A stretch of DNA of 17,027 nt from an uncultured Bacteroidota bacterium. Its GTDB lineage: Bacteria > Bacteroidota > Bacteroidia > Chitinophagales > Chitinophagaceae. This document shows, in pieces, positions 1 to 8,164 of this stretch. Location of the stretch: contig CAIRSV010000057.1 of NCBI GenBank assembly GCA_903881265.1, positions 1 to 17,027 of the forward strand, given 5' to 3'. The notes beneath the pieces are model-generated. The model was not told the DNA's origin. It ran no database searches and saw only the letters and a list, made by a program, of their open reading frames with translations. The position numbers were made by a program, and so were the translations under genes. How positions within the stretch are numbered: the first letter of the stretch is position 1; each line of letters starts with the position of its first letter.

Positions 1-324
1 ATTTCCGGTGCAAAAGGTGATGCGATAGAAACTCGACTTCGCGGTTTGGGTATTACAGATATCTTTTTAGGCATAGAAGATAAGCTTCACGTGTTCGAGG
101 AAATTTTACGAAGGCCTACTTCAGAAAAATCGACGATGTTGTATATGGGTGATGATATGCCCGATTTGATGGTTATGCAACAGGTATACTTGCCTTGCTG
201 TCCTTCTGATGCATGTCATCAAATTAAACTGATCGCAAAGTATATTTCTCCCGCAGAAGGCGGTAAAGGTTGTGTGCGAGATGTGATTGAGAAAGTAATG
301 ACGTTAAACGGACATTGGCACTGA
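1..324 (+). CDS. KdsC-like HAD phosphatase, C-terminal part (5' end outside window)
   Basis: The reading frame is open from base 1 and gives 107 residues to the TGA at 322-324. An in-frame TTG at 46 is not needed as a start, because the coding frame and the family similarity continue upstream of it. The visible N-terminus reads ISGAKGD, resembling HAD motif II (the S/T of 'ITG/ISG'). GDDMPD at visible residues 50-55 is motif IV, carrying the two Asp that bind Mg. The spacing and the phrase around 'RLRGLGITDIFLG' resemble 3-deoxy-D-manno-octulosonate 8-phosphate phosphatase (KdsC), a cytosolic enzyme that makes free KDO for lipopolysaccharide. The nucleophile motif DxDG lies outside the window, so the exact substrate cannot be fixed; a KdsC-like sugar-phosphate phosphatase is the best reading. 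It converges on the zinc peptidase gene, 48 bp away. Confidence 0.8.
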   Translation: MSGAKGDAIETRLRGLGITDIFLGIEDKLHVFEEILRRPTSEKSTMLYMGDDMPDLMVMQQVYLPCCPSDACHQIKLIAKYISPAEGGKGCVRDVIEKVMTLNGHWH

Positions 325-372
325 TCGCAGTCCTTGTTTGCCGTGTCATTTCGTACTAAAGAGGTGCCTACA

Positions 373-1074
373 TTAGTCACGGCTTCGATTCATAAAAATC
401 ATAACGTAATATAGTAAGGTGGCTACTGAACTAATAGCAGCGACAACATAGGTACGAGCGGCCCACTTTAATGCGTCTTTTGCCTTGTCGTGCTCCTCGC
501 CGGTAGTCAAATAGCTCGATTCCATCCAAGCAAGGGCTCTGTTGCTGGCGTCATATTCTACCGGCAAGGTGATTACAGAGAAGATGGTGGTAATCGAGAA
601 AAGGACAATGCCTAGTAGAAAAATAGTTTGATTGCCATGTCCAAATCCCATCATACCGATACCCGCCATGATGATCCATTGCGATAGATTGGTACCTATC
701 TTCACGGCAGGAACCATCTTGCTTCTCATTTGCAACATACTATATTGGGTAGCGTGTTGAACAGCATGACCGCATTCGTGCGCGGCTATAGCGGCTGAAC
801 TGATGCTTCTTCCTTCAAATACATCCTGACTGAGGTTGACTGTTTTGTCTTCCGGATTATAATGATCCGATAAGAAGCCCTGTGTGCTAATGACTTGCAC
901 GTCATAAATGCCATTATCGCGCAGCATTTTTTCAGCAATCTCTTTTCCACTCATGCCATTTGACAGGGGAAGTTGACTATATTCTGTCACTTTTGCTTTT
1001 AGACGATTGCTGACCAACATCCCAATCAGGAACATAACCCCTGCAATCAGATAATAACCTACATAAATTCCCAT
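373..1074 (-). CDS. YugP-type membrane zinc metallopeptidase
   Basis: A neutral zinc metallopeptidase of the YugP family (Zn_peptidase_2). The product is 233 residues when started at the ATG at 1074 (MGIYVGYYL...). The frame also has an ATG at 1116, but a consensus -7 box (TATATTTG, 1109 to 1102) lies downstream of it. Transcription would then begin near 1096, so the inner start is preferred. A hydrophobic N-terminal segment is followed by a cytosolic or periplasmic domain with the zinc site HECGHAVQ (HExxH) in the middle, then two hydrophobic stretches (around IIMAGIGMMGFG and FLLGIVLFSITTIF) and a C-terminal hydrophobic segment before the end. The phrases PLSNGMSGKEIAEKML and DHYNPEDKTVNLS are typical of the family. 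Substrates are not established for this family as far as I know. It is monocistronic here, with a KdsC-like gene converging from the left. Confidence 0.9.
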   Translation of the reverse strand: MGIYVGYYLIAGVMFLIGMLVSNRLKAKVTEYSQLPLSNGMSGKEIAEKMLRDNGIYDVQVISTQGFLSDHYNPEDKTVNLSQDVFEGRSISSAAIAAHECGHAVQHATQYSMLQMRSKMVPAVKIGTNLSQWIIMAGIGMMGFGHGNQTIFLLGIVLFSITTIFSVITLPVEYDASNRALAWMESSYLTTGEEHDKAKDALKWAARTYVVAAISSVATLLYYVMIFMNRSRD

Positions 1075-1101
1075 TGTATTATATTTTTTAGTAATTTGAA
1101 G

Positions 1102-1109
1102 CAAATATA
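1102..1109 (-). promoter_or_regulatory. -7 promoter box of the zinc peptidase gene
   Basis: On the minus strand the bases read TATATTTG, an exact match to the Bacteroidota -7 consensus TAnnTTTG. It sits about 28 bases before the ATG at 1074 and decides that start over the ATG at 1116. No clear -33 TTG is visible at the usual distance. Confidence 0.5.
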
Positions 1110-1244
1110 AGCCCAATATAGATTGTATGATAATTTAAGTCATAAAGTCTGTCGAAATTATTGAATATGTGCCATTATGTCGCATTTAAATCATCGGATT
1201 TTACATTCAATTGTAATTTTTTTGAAGTTTGCCAATAAATTTTT

Positions 1245-1336
1245 TTGAAATGACTCATTAAGGCTGTACTTTAGCATTGAATTTTATGGGTTAGTAAGAA
1301 ATGGGCTATCAATCACTTGGTAGCCCTTTCTATTTT
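1245..1336 (+). ncRNA. Candidate small RNA: promoter plus intrinsic terminator
   Basis: A TTG at 1245-1247 is followed after exactly 19 bases by TACTTTAG (1267-1274), a one-mismatch version of the Bacteroidota -7 box TAnnTTTG. The predicted start is near 1280. From 1303 to 1326 lies an 8-bp stem (GGGCTATC / GGTAGCCC, with one G-U pair) and an 8-base loop, followed by TTTCTATTTT, a good intrinsic terminator for the plus strand. The predicted transcript would be about 55 bases and contains no meaningful ORF, only ATG-GGT-TAG at 1286. No rightward gene ends nearby to need this terminator, since the left neighbour is transcribed leftward. It is therefore either a short stand-alone RNA or an attenuator in a long radA leader (radA begins 189 bases later). 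Not recognised as a known RNA family. Confidence 0.4.
1303..1336 (+). terminator. Rho-independent terminator hairpin
   Basis: GGGCTATC (1303-1310), loop AATCACTT, GGTAGCCC (1319-1326), then a U-rich tail TTTCTATTTT. An outer GAAA/TTTC pairing with one bulge may extend the stem. The tail is U-rich only on the plus strand, so it terminates rightward transcription. It is the most convincing terminator in the window. Confidence 0.7.
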
Positions 1337-1524
1337 AATTCATGAAATACGCATTGTCTTATAGCGTTCAAAACAACTGATTTAACGAGCCTAATTTTTA
1401 TAAAAAAGGATCATGGTGAAAATTGAGTTAGAACAAAACGAATCAATACCAATCAACAATTTTCTACTAACTTTATTTCTTAGTATCATATCATTATTAC
1501 GTAACCTCAATCAAACAATTTCCT
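1337..1524. other. AT-rich spacer before radA, no supported gene
   Basis: An ORF of 41 codons (1413-1538) has an ATG preceded by AAAAAAGGA and overlaps the radA start by 14 bases. It encodes a peptide with one hydrophobic stretch (NNFLLTLFLSIISLL). The purine-rich motif is only two bases from the ATG, too close for normal use, and the composition is simply AT-rich. I do not call it as a gene; a leader-peptide role remains possible. No clear promoter box for radA was found. Confidence 0.3.
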
Positions 1525-2889
1525 TTGTCAAAAAATAAAACAACCTTCATTTGTCAGCAATGCGGAACAGAAAGTGCGAAGTGGCAAGGTAAATGCCCTT
1601 CATGTAATTCATGGAATACATTCGTAGAGGAAATCATCCATAAGGACAACAAGAAAGAAATTTGGGAAGATGAACAAAGCGATTCTAAAAACACGAGATC
1701 AAAAAAATTAGGTGACATAGTAGAAAGCGAAACTGTTCGAATTCGTACAAAAGATAATGAGCTGAACCGAGTGCTGGGTGGAGGCATCGTAGAAGGTTCG
1801 GTTATTCTTGTTGCCGGTGAACCTGGTATCGGAAAGAGCACATTGTTTTTACAAGCTTGTCTTCAGATGAACACTATCACAACCTTGTATATCAGTGGTG
1901 AAGAGAGTCTTCAGCAGATTAAAATGAGAGCTGATCGTCTAAAAATCGCCAACGATAATTTCTATTTGCTTACATCCACCGACACGCAGACGATCTTTAA
2001 TGAGATCAAAAAAATCAAACCGCAGTTGGTCGTCATCGATTCAATACAGACATTAGAATCGCAGTTTATCGAAAGCGCGCCAGGTAGTGTGAGTCAAGTC
2101 AGAGAGTGCACCGCAGAGATTGTTCGTTTTGCTAAAGCGACCAATACGCCTGTTTTTATTATCGGTCATATCACCAAGGATGGCAATATAGCCGGTCCGA
2201 AAGTATTAGAGCATATGGTTGATACTGTGCTTCAATTCGAAGGGGATAGACATTACGCGTATAGGATACTTCGGACAACTAAAAACCGATTCGGCAACGG
2301 AAGCGAATTGGGAATCTATGAGATGAGCGAAGGAGGATTGAAACAAATTTCCAATCCATCTGACATATTAATTACTCAAAAGGATGATCAATTGAGTGGT
2401 GTTGCAATTGCAGCAATGATGGAAGGAGCTAGACCTTTACTGATTGAAACGCAAGCGCTTGTCACACATGCCGTGTATGGCACTCCTCAACGTACAGTTA
2501 CTGGTTATGATTTGCGTCGACTGCAACTTTTACTAGCCGTATTAGAGAAACGGGGTGGGTTTCATTTTGGCGTCAAGGATGTTTTTTTGAATATGGCTGG
2601 CGGTATCAAAGTCGAAGATCCTGCAATCGATTTAGCGGTGATTTGTGCTTTGCTCTCTTCCTATGAAGATAAGCCTATACCGATGAGTATTTGTTTTGTT
2701 GGCGAAGTAGGATTAAGCGGCGAGGTACGAGCGGTTAGTCGAATTGAACAGCGCATTGCAGAAGCTGAAAAACTTGGGTTTGAAAAAATCGTTGTCTCAA
2801 AATTCAACAAGAAAAGTATTTCATCAAGCTTCAAGATTCAGATCAGTTTTGTCAGTACGATTGAAGAATTATACAATACCTTATTTTAA
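1525..2889 (+). CDS. radA: DNA repair protein RadA (Sms), branch-migrating ATPase
   Basis: RadA is a RecA-like ATPase that extends and processes recombination intermediates together with RecA, acting in the cytosol on branched DNA. All expected parts are present in 454 residues, the normal length. The N-terminal zinc finger has C10, C13, C24 and C27. Walker A GEPGIGKS spans 98-105 and Walker B LVVID 168-172. The RadA signature KNRFG is at 253-257, and a C-terminal Lon-protease-like domain runs from about residue 280 to the end. The start is TTG: the in-frame stop upstream is at 1468, no ATG lies between, and the translated start (MSKNKTTFIC) matches the usual RadA beginning just before the zinc finger. 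No Shine-Dalgarno sequence is visible. comF follows nine bases after the stop, so the two are probably co-transcribed. Confidence 0.97.
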   Translation: MSKNKTTFICQQCGTESAKWQGKCPSCNSWNTFVEEIIHKDNKKEIWEDEQSDSKNTRSKKLGDIVESETVRIRTKDNELNRVLGGGIVEGSVILVAGEPGIGKSTLFLQACLQMNTITTLYISGEESLQQIKMRADRLKIANDNFYLLTSTDTQTIFNEIKKIKPQLVVIDSIQTLESQFIESAPGSVSQVRECTAEIVRFAKATNTPVFIIGHITKDGNIAGPKVLEHMVDTVLQFEGDRHYAYRILRTTKNRFGNGSELGIYEMSEGGLKQISNPSDILITQKDDQLSGVAIAAMMEGARPLLIETQALVTHAVYGTPQRTVTGYDLRRLQLLLAVLEKRGGFHFGVKDVFLNMAGGIKVEDPAIDLAVICALLSSYEDKPIPMSICFVGEVGLSGEVRAVSRIEQRIAEAEKLGFEKIVVSKFNKKSISSSFKIQISFVSTIEELYNTLF

Positions 2890-2898
2890 TTTTCATCC

Positions 2899-3600
2899 AT
2901 GATGTCCTTATCAAGAATATTCAGGGATGTTCTTAACTTGTTTTATCCGACTTCGTGTGAAGCATGCGGTGACGAATTGCTAGGAAATGAAAAATGGCTT
3001 TGTGTCTCGTGCTGGATAGCGATGCCAAAGACAAACTTTCATCTTCAGTCTCCGAATCCTGTTGAACAGCGCTTTGTTGGGCGAATACCCATTCAGCATG
3101 CTAGTTCGATGTATTATTTCAACAAGGATACACGGATCCAAGAAGTATTGCATGCACTCAAGTACAAGAATAAAAAGGACATTGGAATTGAATTGGGACG
3201 TCGATTTGGGCATGAATTATTGGATAGCGAATGGATCAGTGAAATTGATGTGATACTACCTGTGCCATTGTCTAAGCAGAAACTGAAGTCGAGAGGGTAT
3301 AACCAAAGTGAATGTATTGCCAGAGGATTAAGTGAGATTTTGGATATTCCTGTCGATACGGATGCTGTGCTGCGAAGAAAGAATACAAAAAGTCAGACGT
3401 CAATGACAATCGCACAGCGAATTGAAAATGTCAAGGGTGCGTTTGAGGTCGCAAATGCTTCATCATTGATTGGTAAGCATATCCTGCTTGTCGATGATGT
3501 GCTTACAACAGGATCGACATTAGAGTCGTGTGCCAGAGAAATAGTAAAAGTGCCTGATACTAAAATCAGTCTATTGACACTTGCCTATGCAATAGAATAA
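2899..3600 (+). CDS. comF: ComF family protein (phosphoribosyltransferase-like)
   Basis: ComF-family proteins combine an N-terminal four-cysteine zinc site with a type I phosphoribosyltransferase fold and are needed for DNA uptake in competent bacteria, where they assist the translocation machinery at the cytosolic face. Here C20, C23, C35 and C38 form the zinc motif. SRGYNQS at 131-137 is the family signature, and VDDVLTTGST at 198-207 is the PRPP-binding loop. At 233 residues it is full length. Two ATG codons in a row (2899 and 2902) leave the exact start open by one residue. It follows radA by nine bases on the same strand, grouping two recombination/uptake genes. Whether the organism is naturally competent cannot be told from this window. 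Confidence 0.93.
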   Translation: MMSLSRIFRDVLNLFYPTSCEACGDELLGNEKWLCVSCWIAMPKTNFHLQSPNPVEQRFVGRIPIQHASSMYYFNKDTRIQEVLHALKYKNKKDIGIELGRRFGHELLDSEWISEIDVILPVPLSKQKLKSRGYNQSECIARGLSEILDIPVDTDAVLRRKNTKSQTSMTIAQRIENVKGAFEVANASSLIGKHILLVDDVLTTGSTLESCAREIVKVPDTKISLLTLAYAIE

Positions 3601-3612
3601 TCATTTTTACGT

Positions 3613-3620
3613 TACTTTTG
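3613..3620 (+). promoter_or_regulatory. -7 promoter box for the beta-helix lipoprotein
   Basis: TACTTTTG followed by C matches the Bacteroidota -7 consensus TAnnTTTG. It lies 13 bases after the comF stop, giving a predicted start near 3626 and a leader of about 29 bases before the ATG at 3655. No -33 TTG is seen at 18-20 bases. It suggests that this gene has its own promoter and is not part of the radA-comF unit. Confidence 0.45.
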
Positions 3621-3654
3621 CCTGCAACTGTTTAACGAATTTATATTTTTCTAC

Positions 3655-5073
3655 ATGCCCAACTTCAGAATCAATCTGTTTCACCTATGTTGTCTTTTTG
3701 TCCTTATTGCGCAGTCGTTGACGTCGTGCAAAAAAGATCAATTGCTGACGAGTGGCGGACAACTCTCTTTTTCAACCGATACGCTGAAATTTGCCACTGT
3801 CTTCACCACGATTGGAAGTGTGACACGATCATTTAAGATTTATAATACCAATAAAAAAAGAATCCGACTCGATCGGATTAAACTAGCCGGAGGTGCTAAT
3901 TCTATGTTTCGTATGAATATAGATGGTGTGTCGACGAGAGATATTCAGCAAGTAGAGATTGCAGCGAATGACAGTATCTATGTCTTCGTTGCGTTGACGG
4001 TGAATCCAACTTCGGGACTGAATCCGTTTATCGTGAATGATGCGGTGCAGATGACATTGAACGGTCAACAACGTGATGTGCCACTTGAAGCGTACGGGCA
4101 AGATGCGCACTATATTTCCGATTCGGTATTAACATCTCAAACTTGGGTGAATGATAAGCCGTATGTGATCGTTCACTCGGCAATGATCGATTCATTGAAT
4201 ATTCTGACGATACAGAAAGGCTGCAGGATTTATATGCATCAGGATAGTAAATTATATGTCAAGGGCACATTGAATGTCTATGGAACCAAACAAGACAGCG
4301 TTATCTTTCAAGGAGACCGCTTAGATCGTGATTATTTTGGATACAAAGATTATCCTGGCGAATGGAGAGGGATCCATTTTTTGGGCGCTAGCGAAAAGTC
4401 ACATATCAATTATGCGGTAATCAAAAATGCAGGATTTACGGACGCTGCCATCTATGTGCAGCCACCTAATTATTTTGATATCAATAATCCAACACTTGAG
4501 TTAAAGAATACCATCATTGAGAATTCACTTGGTTATGGTATCCTTGCCTTTAATGCCTATATCAGAGCTGATAATTGTTTGATTCATACTTGCGGGTCGC
4601 AGAATTTGGCCATCCTTGAAGGAGGCACATATATCTTTAACTATTGTACGCTAGCCACCTACGGGGGATTAGGAATTAATCATTCGCAAGAACCAACAGC
4701 GGCTATCCTGAACTATAGAGATACAAGTCTGACGGGTTACGTAGGTCATGACTTGAATGCGACGTTTACAAACTGTATTGTGTACGGTCCATTGGATGAT
4801 GAAATTCTTTTCGGTAAAAAAAATGAATGGGCTTATAATGTAACCTTGAATAATTGTGTCATTAAACGCACCACAGCCTTGAGTAATGTGGTGAGCAATA
4901 ACCTCATCTTGAATAGTTCGCCTCAATTTAAGGACTACAGCGCTTGGGATTATCATCCATTATCAACGTCGCCGGTTGCCTTAGCGGGTATAAACATACC
5001 GGGAGTCATTGATGATCTTGATGGTTTGACTAGAGCAAGCACACCAAGCATTGGTTGTTACGAAGTACAATAA
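3655..5073 (+). CDS. Outer-surface lipoprotein with right-handed beta-helix domain
   Basis: The product is 472 residues. An N-terminal hydrophobic segment ends in LTSC-KK, an SPII lipobox, so the mature protein should be a membrane-anchored lipoprotein. Residues about 35-140 look like an all-beta Ig/ASH-like domain (LSFSTDTLKFATVFTTIGSV). From about 150 to 440 there are irregular repeats of short beta strands with N and G turns (for example IHFLGASEKSHINYAVIKNAG and LELKNTIIENSLGYGILAFNA), as in right-handed parallel beta-helix proteins. The end reads DDLDGLTRASTPSIGCYE, the usual terminal strand of this group ('choice-of-anchor Q' type). Such proteins often bind or cleave polysaccharide, but no catalytic residues are identifiable, so function is open. 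It converges on the haloperoxidase-like gene with only 12 bp between stops and no visible terminator. Confidence 0.8.
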   Translation: MPNFRINLFHLCCLFVLIAQSLTSCKKDQLLTSGGQLSFSTDTLKFATVFTTIGSVTRSFKIYNTNKKRIRLDRIKLAGGANSMFRMNIDGVSTRDIQQVEIAANDSIYVFVALTVNPTSGLNPFIVNDAVQMTLNGQQRDVPLEAYGQDAHYISDSVLTSQTWVNDKPYVIVHSAMIDSLNILTIQKGCRIYMHQDSKLYVKGTLNVYGTKQDSVIFQGDRLDRDYFGYKDYPGEWRGIHFLGASEKSHINYAVIKNAGFTDAAIYVQPPNYFDINNPTLELKNTIIENSLGYGILAFNAYIRADNCLIHTCGSQNLAILEGGTYIFNYCTLATYGGLGINHSQEPTAAILNYRDTSLTGYVGHDLNATFTNCIVYGPLDDEILFGKKNEWAYNVTLNNCVIKRTTALSNVVSNNLILNSSPQFKDYSAWDYHPLSTSPVALAGINIPGVIDDLDGLTRASTPSIGCYEVQ

Positions 5074-5085
5074 ATCAGCGTTTTC

Positions 5086-7854
5086 TTATGGATGCATTGA
5101 GAAGATGAAATTGCTTACATTGTCTTCAATCATCGGTGAGTCTAAGAGGTCCACATTACCATCACCATTTATATCTGAGTTTTTGTATCCAAACGAGAAT
5201 GTACTGATATCAGTTTCTAAGAATGCAAGGTCAATGAGGTCAATGTTATTATCGTTGTTTAATTCGCCAGTATAGAATGCCCAAATGTTATTTTCAACTT
5301 CGGTCACATTATTGCCATAGCTGTTATTTCTAGAAATGGAGAAGTCATAGGGAATGCTTGTCCCGATAGTCACAGGTTCGGCAGACCAAGTTTCGATTGT
5401 ATTACGATGTTTGATGGCAATAAAATAATCGTCAATCGATGATGAGAATTGTCCCACAGCCGAACCGTCAGTCATTAATGGCACTCTGCTTGTTTCAATC
5501 CATTGATAGGGTGCTTGGATAGAATGTAATTCAATATCAATCGAATCGGTTAGCATTGGGTCAGCGCCCATACCTTGATTGGCAAGTACGGCACTCATGA
5601 AACCGTTACCGATGTAATAACCTTGAAGCATTACTTTGATGGGTAATGCATAGGGCGGACAGTTCGAATTGATCTCAATTGAATTGCTGGCAACGGTGTA
5701 TCCGATGGCTGTAATTTCACAGATGAATACATCGCCGTTGGTAAATGAACTAACATGAATAGAATCGACATTGCCGCTGCTGATGATCACTCCGTTTTTT
5801 TTCCATGTAAATATTGTAGTAGCAGGCGCATGTTGTGTGCTCGCATAAAGTGTGATCGTTGAGGCAGTGCAAACAGGATTCGCTGGATTGCAAACAATCG
5901 ACACAGAAACTACCTGATGGTCGAAATAGGATTTGGCTTTGTTGAATGTTTGATTCCCTATCTGTTCGCCAATTGCACGCCCCGGCAAATCGTCAAACGG
6001 AGGATGTATGCCGCCCCAAATTCTAGAGAGACTTGCTTCGTCGGACGCATCCATGTAGGAAGCCCATTGAAGTTTTATTTGCGTGGTTGGACTTTTCTCA
6101 AAGCCAATAAAATTGCTATTGGCAGGGATGATATATTCTGCCAAGCCACCCGGAAAATAAGGGCTTCCTGTTAAGTTTGTTAGACAAACAGCGCCAGCGC
6201 GAGAGTAAGTTGAATGGCCTGATGTATAACCTGCGAAAGGAGGTGAAACAAATGTTTCGCGTTGATAAGGCATCCAGTTTTCTGCTAATATCCATCCAAC
6301 ACCCGCCGCATTAATAGGTATTCCGTTCGAGGTGAAGATGTTTGAAAATCCTTTCCATGCTTTCAGTTTGATTTTATGCACATTCACATTGCCAACACCT
6401 CGTAAAGAAGCCGGATCGCTGAGTGTGACCAATTCAATATAACCTGTGATTAATTGAAGTCCACCTGGGTGATAGTGAGGTAGTAATGGATTAGAGCATT
6501 GTCCAAGTTCCGCCATTTTTCGAATCATAGAAATAGGGCGTGGCGAGTCGTACCAACCTTTGATTCCCCAACATGCGATGGCCGCATCGTGCATCGCTGA
6601 TCCTAATGAAAAGTATGATTTGACATCCCATTCTAGATCAGAACAAAGAGGGCCGGCACCACCTATTTTTTTCTGAAAACCTGGGTAGTCACTCACATTA
6701 TTTAACAAGGTAAACCAATGTCCGGGCGGTGTCTCAGAATTGGGTCCATCAGCCCAATATTGCGAAGCAACGCGTGTATAATCGCCTCGCTTGACATTTT
6801 GAGTGGGGTAGGCTAATCCAGTGATAGGGTTCGCAGTATAACCATTGCCCATAGAAGCCCCTGTGGTGAAATTGTAAAACGATTGAAGTGATGATAGCGA
6901 GTATGTCGTAGGGTAGCTTTGTATATTACCTTTGCCATTTGGCGAAATATCCCATAGGGTAGGGTCGCTTGGATCTAAGTGTGATGACCATGAAGCGACC
7001 ATCGAATGCCCCCATTTTAATAGTTGACTCGATGAGTCATTCACGTTGCTTGTGTTCAGTAAAGGCGGTATGCCTGGATCAAAATAAACTGGATAGCTGA
7101 CGCCACTTCGATTGTACATTGTTGCTGTTGATGTTGGCATGGAAAACGGCAATACCTTGCCCCACAATGGACATACGAAATTTGGTGTGCTTGAACCGCA
7201 CGGTATACCATTCTGATCGATGCATGTTAAATATGAAAGTGGTTGCCATGAGTTGACGTTCGTCATAGTTGCATTGCCTGGATAAAATAAAAACAAGGGT
7301 GAGTTGTTAGGTGTATAGCCTGTGCCGGCATAGTTATTAATTTGATTGGCACCGTCGTTATAGCCCATGGCAATGATCTGCTGTGCAATATAATTACCAA
7401 GTTCCGCCGGATCGCCATTCGCATAATTGGTTGTCACAATTGAATTATCATAACCCAAGCTTAGAAATGCACTATCTAATTTCAAACTTGTTGTATACCA
7501 GTTTGGTGAAAGTGAATAGCGATTTTGCAATACCCGATACGCGGCGTAACTAATGGCTTTATTGCGCGCGGCATTAATATTTGCCGGCACAGGAATGCCA
7601 CTAAACGAATAGGTGACACCATTGATGGTGTTGCCAAGAAGATAGGTACTTGCGATACTGTCATACGCGGCCCATGCATCATACATCGCTAACGAAACAT
7701 GAAACAAATTCCGTGCTTGAACCGGTGGCCTCGCCGCATCGATACGAATGGCATTCAATTGCATTTCATTCCATATCCGCGCCACAGAATGCGTTGAGGC
7801 ATGGATAGAAAGTACGTTAAAACTGAGAAGTAGAATGAGGAATATATTTTTCAT
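5086..7854 (-). CDS. Secreted vanadium-dependent haloperoxidase-like protein with dockerin-like C-terminus
   Basis: A 922-residue exported protein of the PAP2/vanadium haloperoxidase superfamily, which uses bound vanadate (or phosphate in phosphatase members) to oxidise halides or hydrolyse phosphoesters. An N-terminal signal peptide (about 1-20) is visible. Characteristic phrases include RIDAARPPVQARNLFH and AMYDAWAAYD. The vanadate/phosphate site follows the superfamily pattern: K432-x6-R439-P440, TSGH at 544-547 (normally PSGH), and S610-R611-x5-H617-x3-D621. After about residue 650 comes an Ig-like domain with two Cys (CNPANPVC), a beta domain, and about residues 860-922 with two acidic repeats (NNDNNIDLIDL and DINGDGNVDLLD) resembling calcium-binding dockerin segments. 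No type IX sorting domain is evident. Halide use cannot be judged from sequence. It stands alone, leftward, with no clear promoter box upstream. Confidence 0.85.
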   Translation of the reverse strand: MKNIFLILLLSFNVLSIHASTHSVARIWNEMQLNAIRIDAARPPVQARNLFHVSLAMYDAWAAYDSIASTYLLGNTINGVTYSFSGIPVPANINAARNKAISYAAYRVLQNRYSLSPNWYTTSLKLDSAFLSLGYDNSIVTTNYANGDPAELGNYIAQQIIAMGYNDGANQINNYAGTGYTPNNSPLFLFYPGNATMTNVNSWQPLSYLTCIDQNGIPCGSSTPNFVCPLWGKVLPFSMPTSTATMYNRSGVSYPVYFDPGIPPLLNTSNVNDSSSQLLKWGHSMVASWSSHLDPSDPTLWDISPNGKGNIQSYPTTYSLSSLQSFYNFTTGASMGNGYTANPITGLAYPTQNVKRGDYTRVASQYWADGPNSETPPGHWFTLLNNVSDYPGFQKKIGGAGPLCSDLEWDVKSYFSLGSAMHDAAIACWGIKGWYDSPRPISMIRKMAELGQCSNPLLPHYHPGGLQLITGYIELVTLSDPASLRGVGNVNVHKIKLKAWKGFSNIFTSNGIPINAAGVGWILAENWMPYQRETFVSPPFAGYTSGHSTYSRAGAVCLTNLTGSPYFPGGLAEYIIPANSNFIGFEKSPTTQIKLQWASYMDASDEASLSRIWGGIHPPFDDLPGRAIGEQIGNQTFNKAKSYFDHQVVSVSIVCNPANPVCTASTITLYASTQHAPATTIFTWKKNGVIISSGNVDSIHVSSFTNGDVFICEITAIGYTVASNSIEINSNCPPYALPIKVMLQGYYIGNGFMSAVLANQGMGADPMLTDSIDIELHSIQAPYQWIETSRVPLMTDGSAVGQFSSSIDDYFIAIKHRNTIETWSAEPVTIGTSIPYDFSISRNNSYGNNVTEVENNIWAFYTGELNNDNNIDLIDLAFLETDISTFSFGYKNSDINGDGNVDLLDSPMIEDNVSNFIFSMHP

Positions 7855-8164
7855 CTGTGTGGAGAAATCTAAAAATGAATGTAGTTGTGTTTTAATACAG
7901 TGGTATAATATTTCTTACATCGCAGGATATTGATTTAATTCTTACAAGCCTTAAAATTAATATAGTTTTTCTAATCCTATCGTATTTCCTTTCTCCTGCA
8001 ATCACGTCATTCGTGTAAGATGTATTGTATAGGGGTTCTTAGTTGGCGTATGGCTATTTAATTCTGTATTGACACGCAATGTCTATTGTGGTGGGTTGTT
8101 AACGCAGTGACATGAAACATGATTAAAGTCATATAAGCAAACAAGTACTCGATTGCTTGTATGG
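7855..8164. other. 310-bp spacer upstream of the haloperoxidase-like gene
   Basis: No ORF or RNA gene is supported here. All three minus-strand frames were read for about 150 bases past the junction at 8191 and show no NosZ-like sequence. The notable element is the palindrome at 8119-8132. A weak inverted repeat ACAAG-N10-CTTGT follows it (from about 8141 to 8160). The minus strand must contain the haloperoxidase promoter, but no TAnnTTTG box was seen. Confidence 0.5.
8119..8132. promoter_or_regulatory. Putative Crp/Fnr-type operator, copy 1 (orphan)
   Basis: ATGATTAAAGTCAT has the form ATGAY-N4-RTCAT, shared with the two sites at 8919 and 8981. It is the least symmetric of the three. It stands between the truncated nosZ and the haloperoxidase-like gene, 265 bp from the latter's start, without an obvious client gene. 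A rightward TAnnTTTG-like box (TACATTTG, 8166-8173) lies downstream but would run antisense into the nosZ remnant. Confidence 0.4.

Noticed and set aside
340..383. Inverted repeat GCCGTG / CACGGC between the convergent first two genes
   Set aside because: Only six base pairs around a 32-base loop and no U tract, so not a credible terminator.
1127..1143. ATGAT...GTCAT half-sites resembling the nos-region palindromes
   Set aside because: The spacer is seven bases instead of four, so the half-sites would be out of register for the same dimer.
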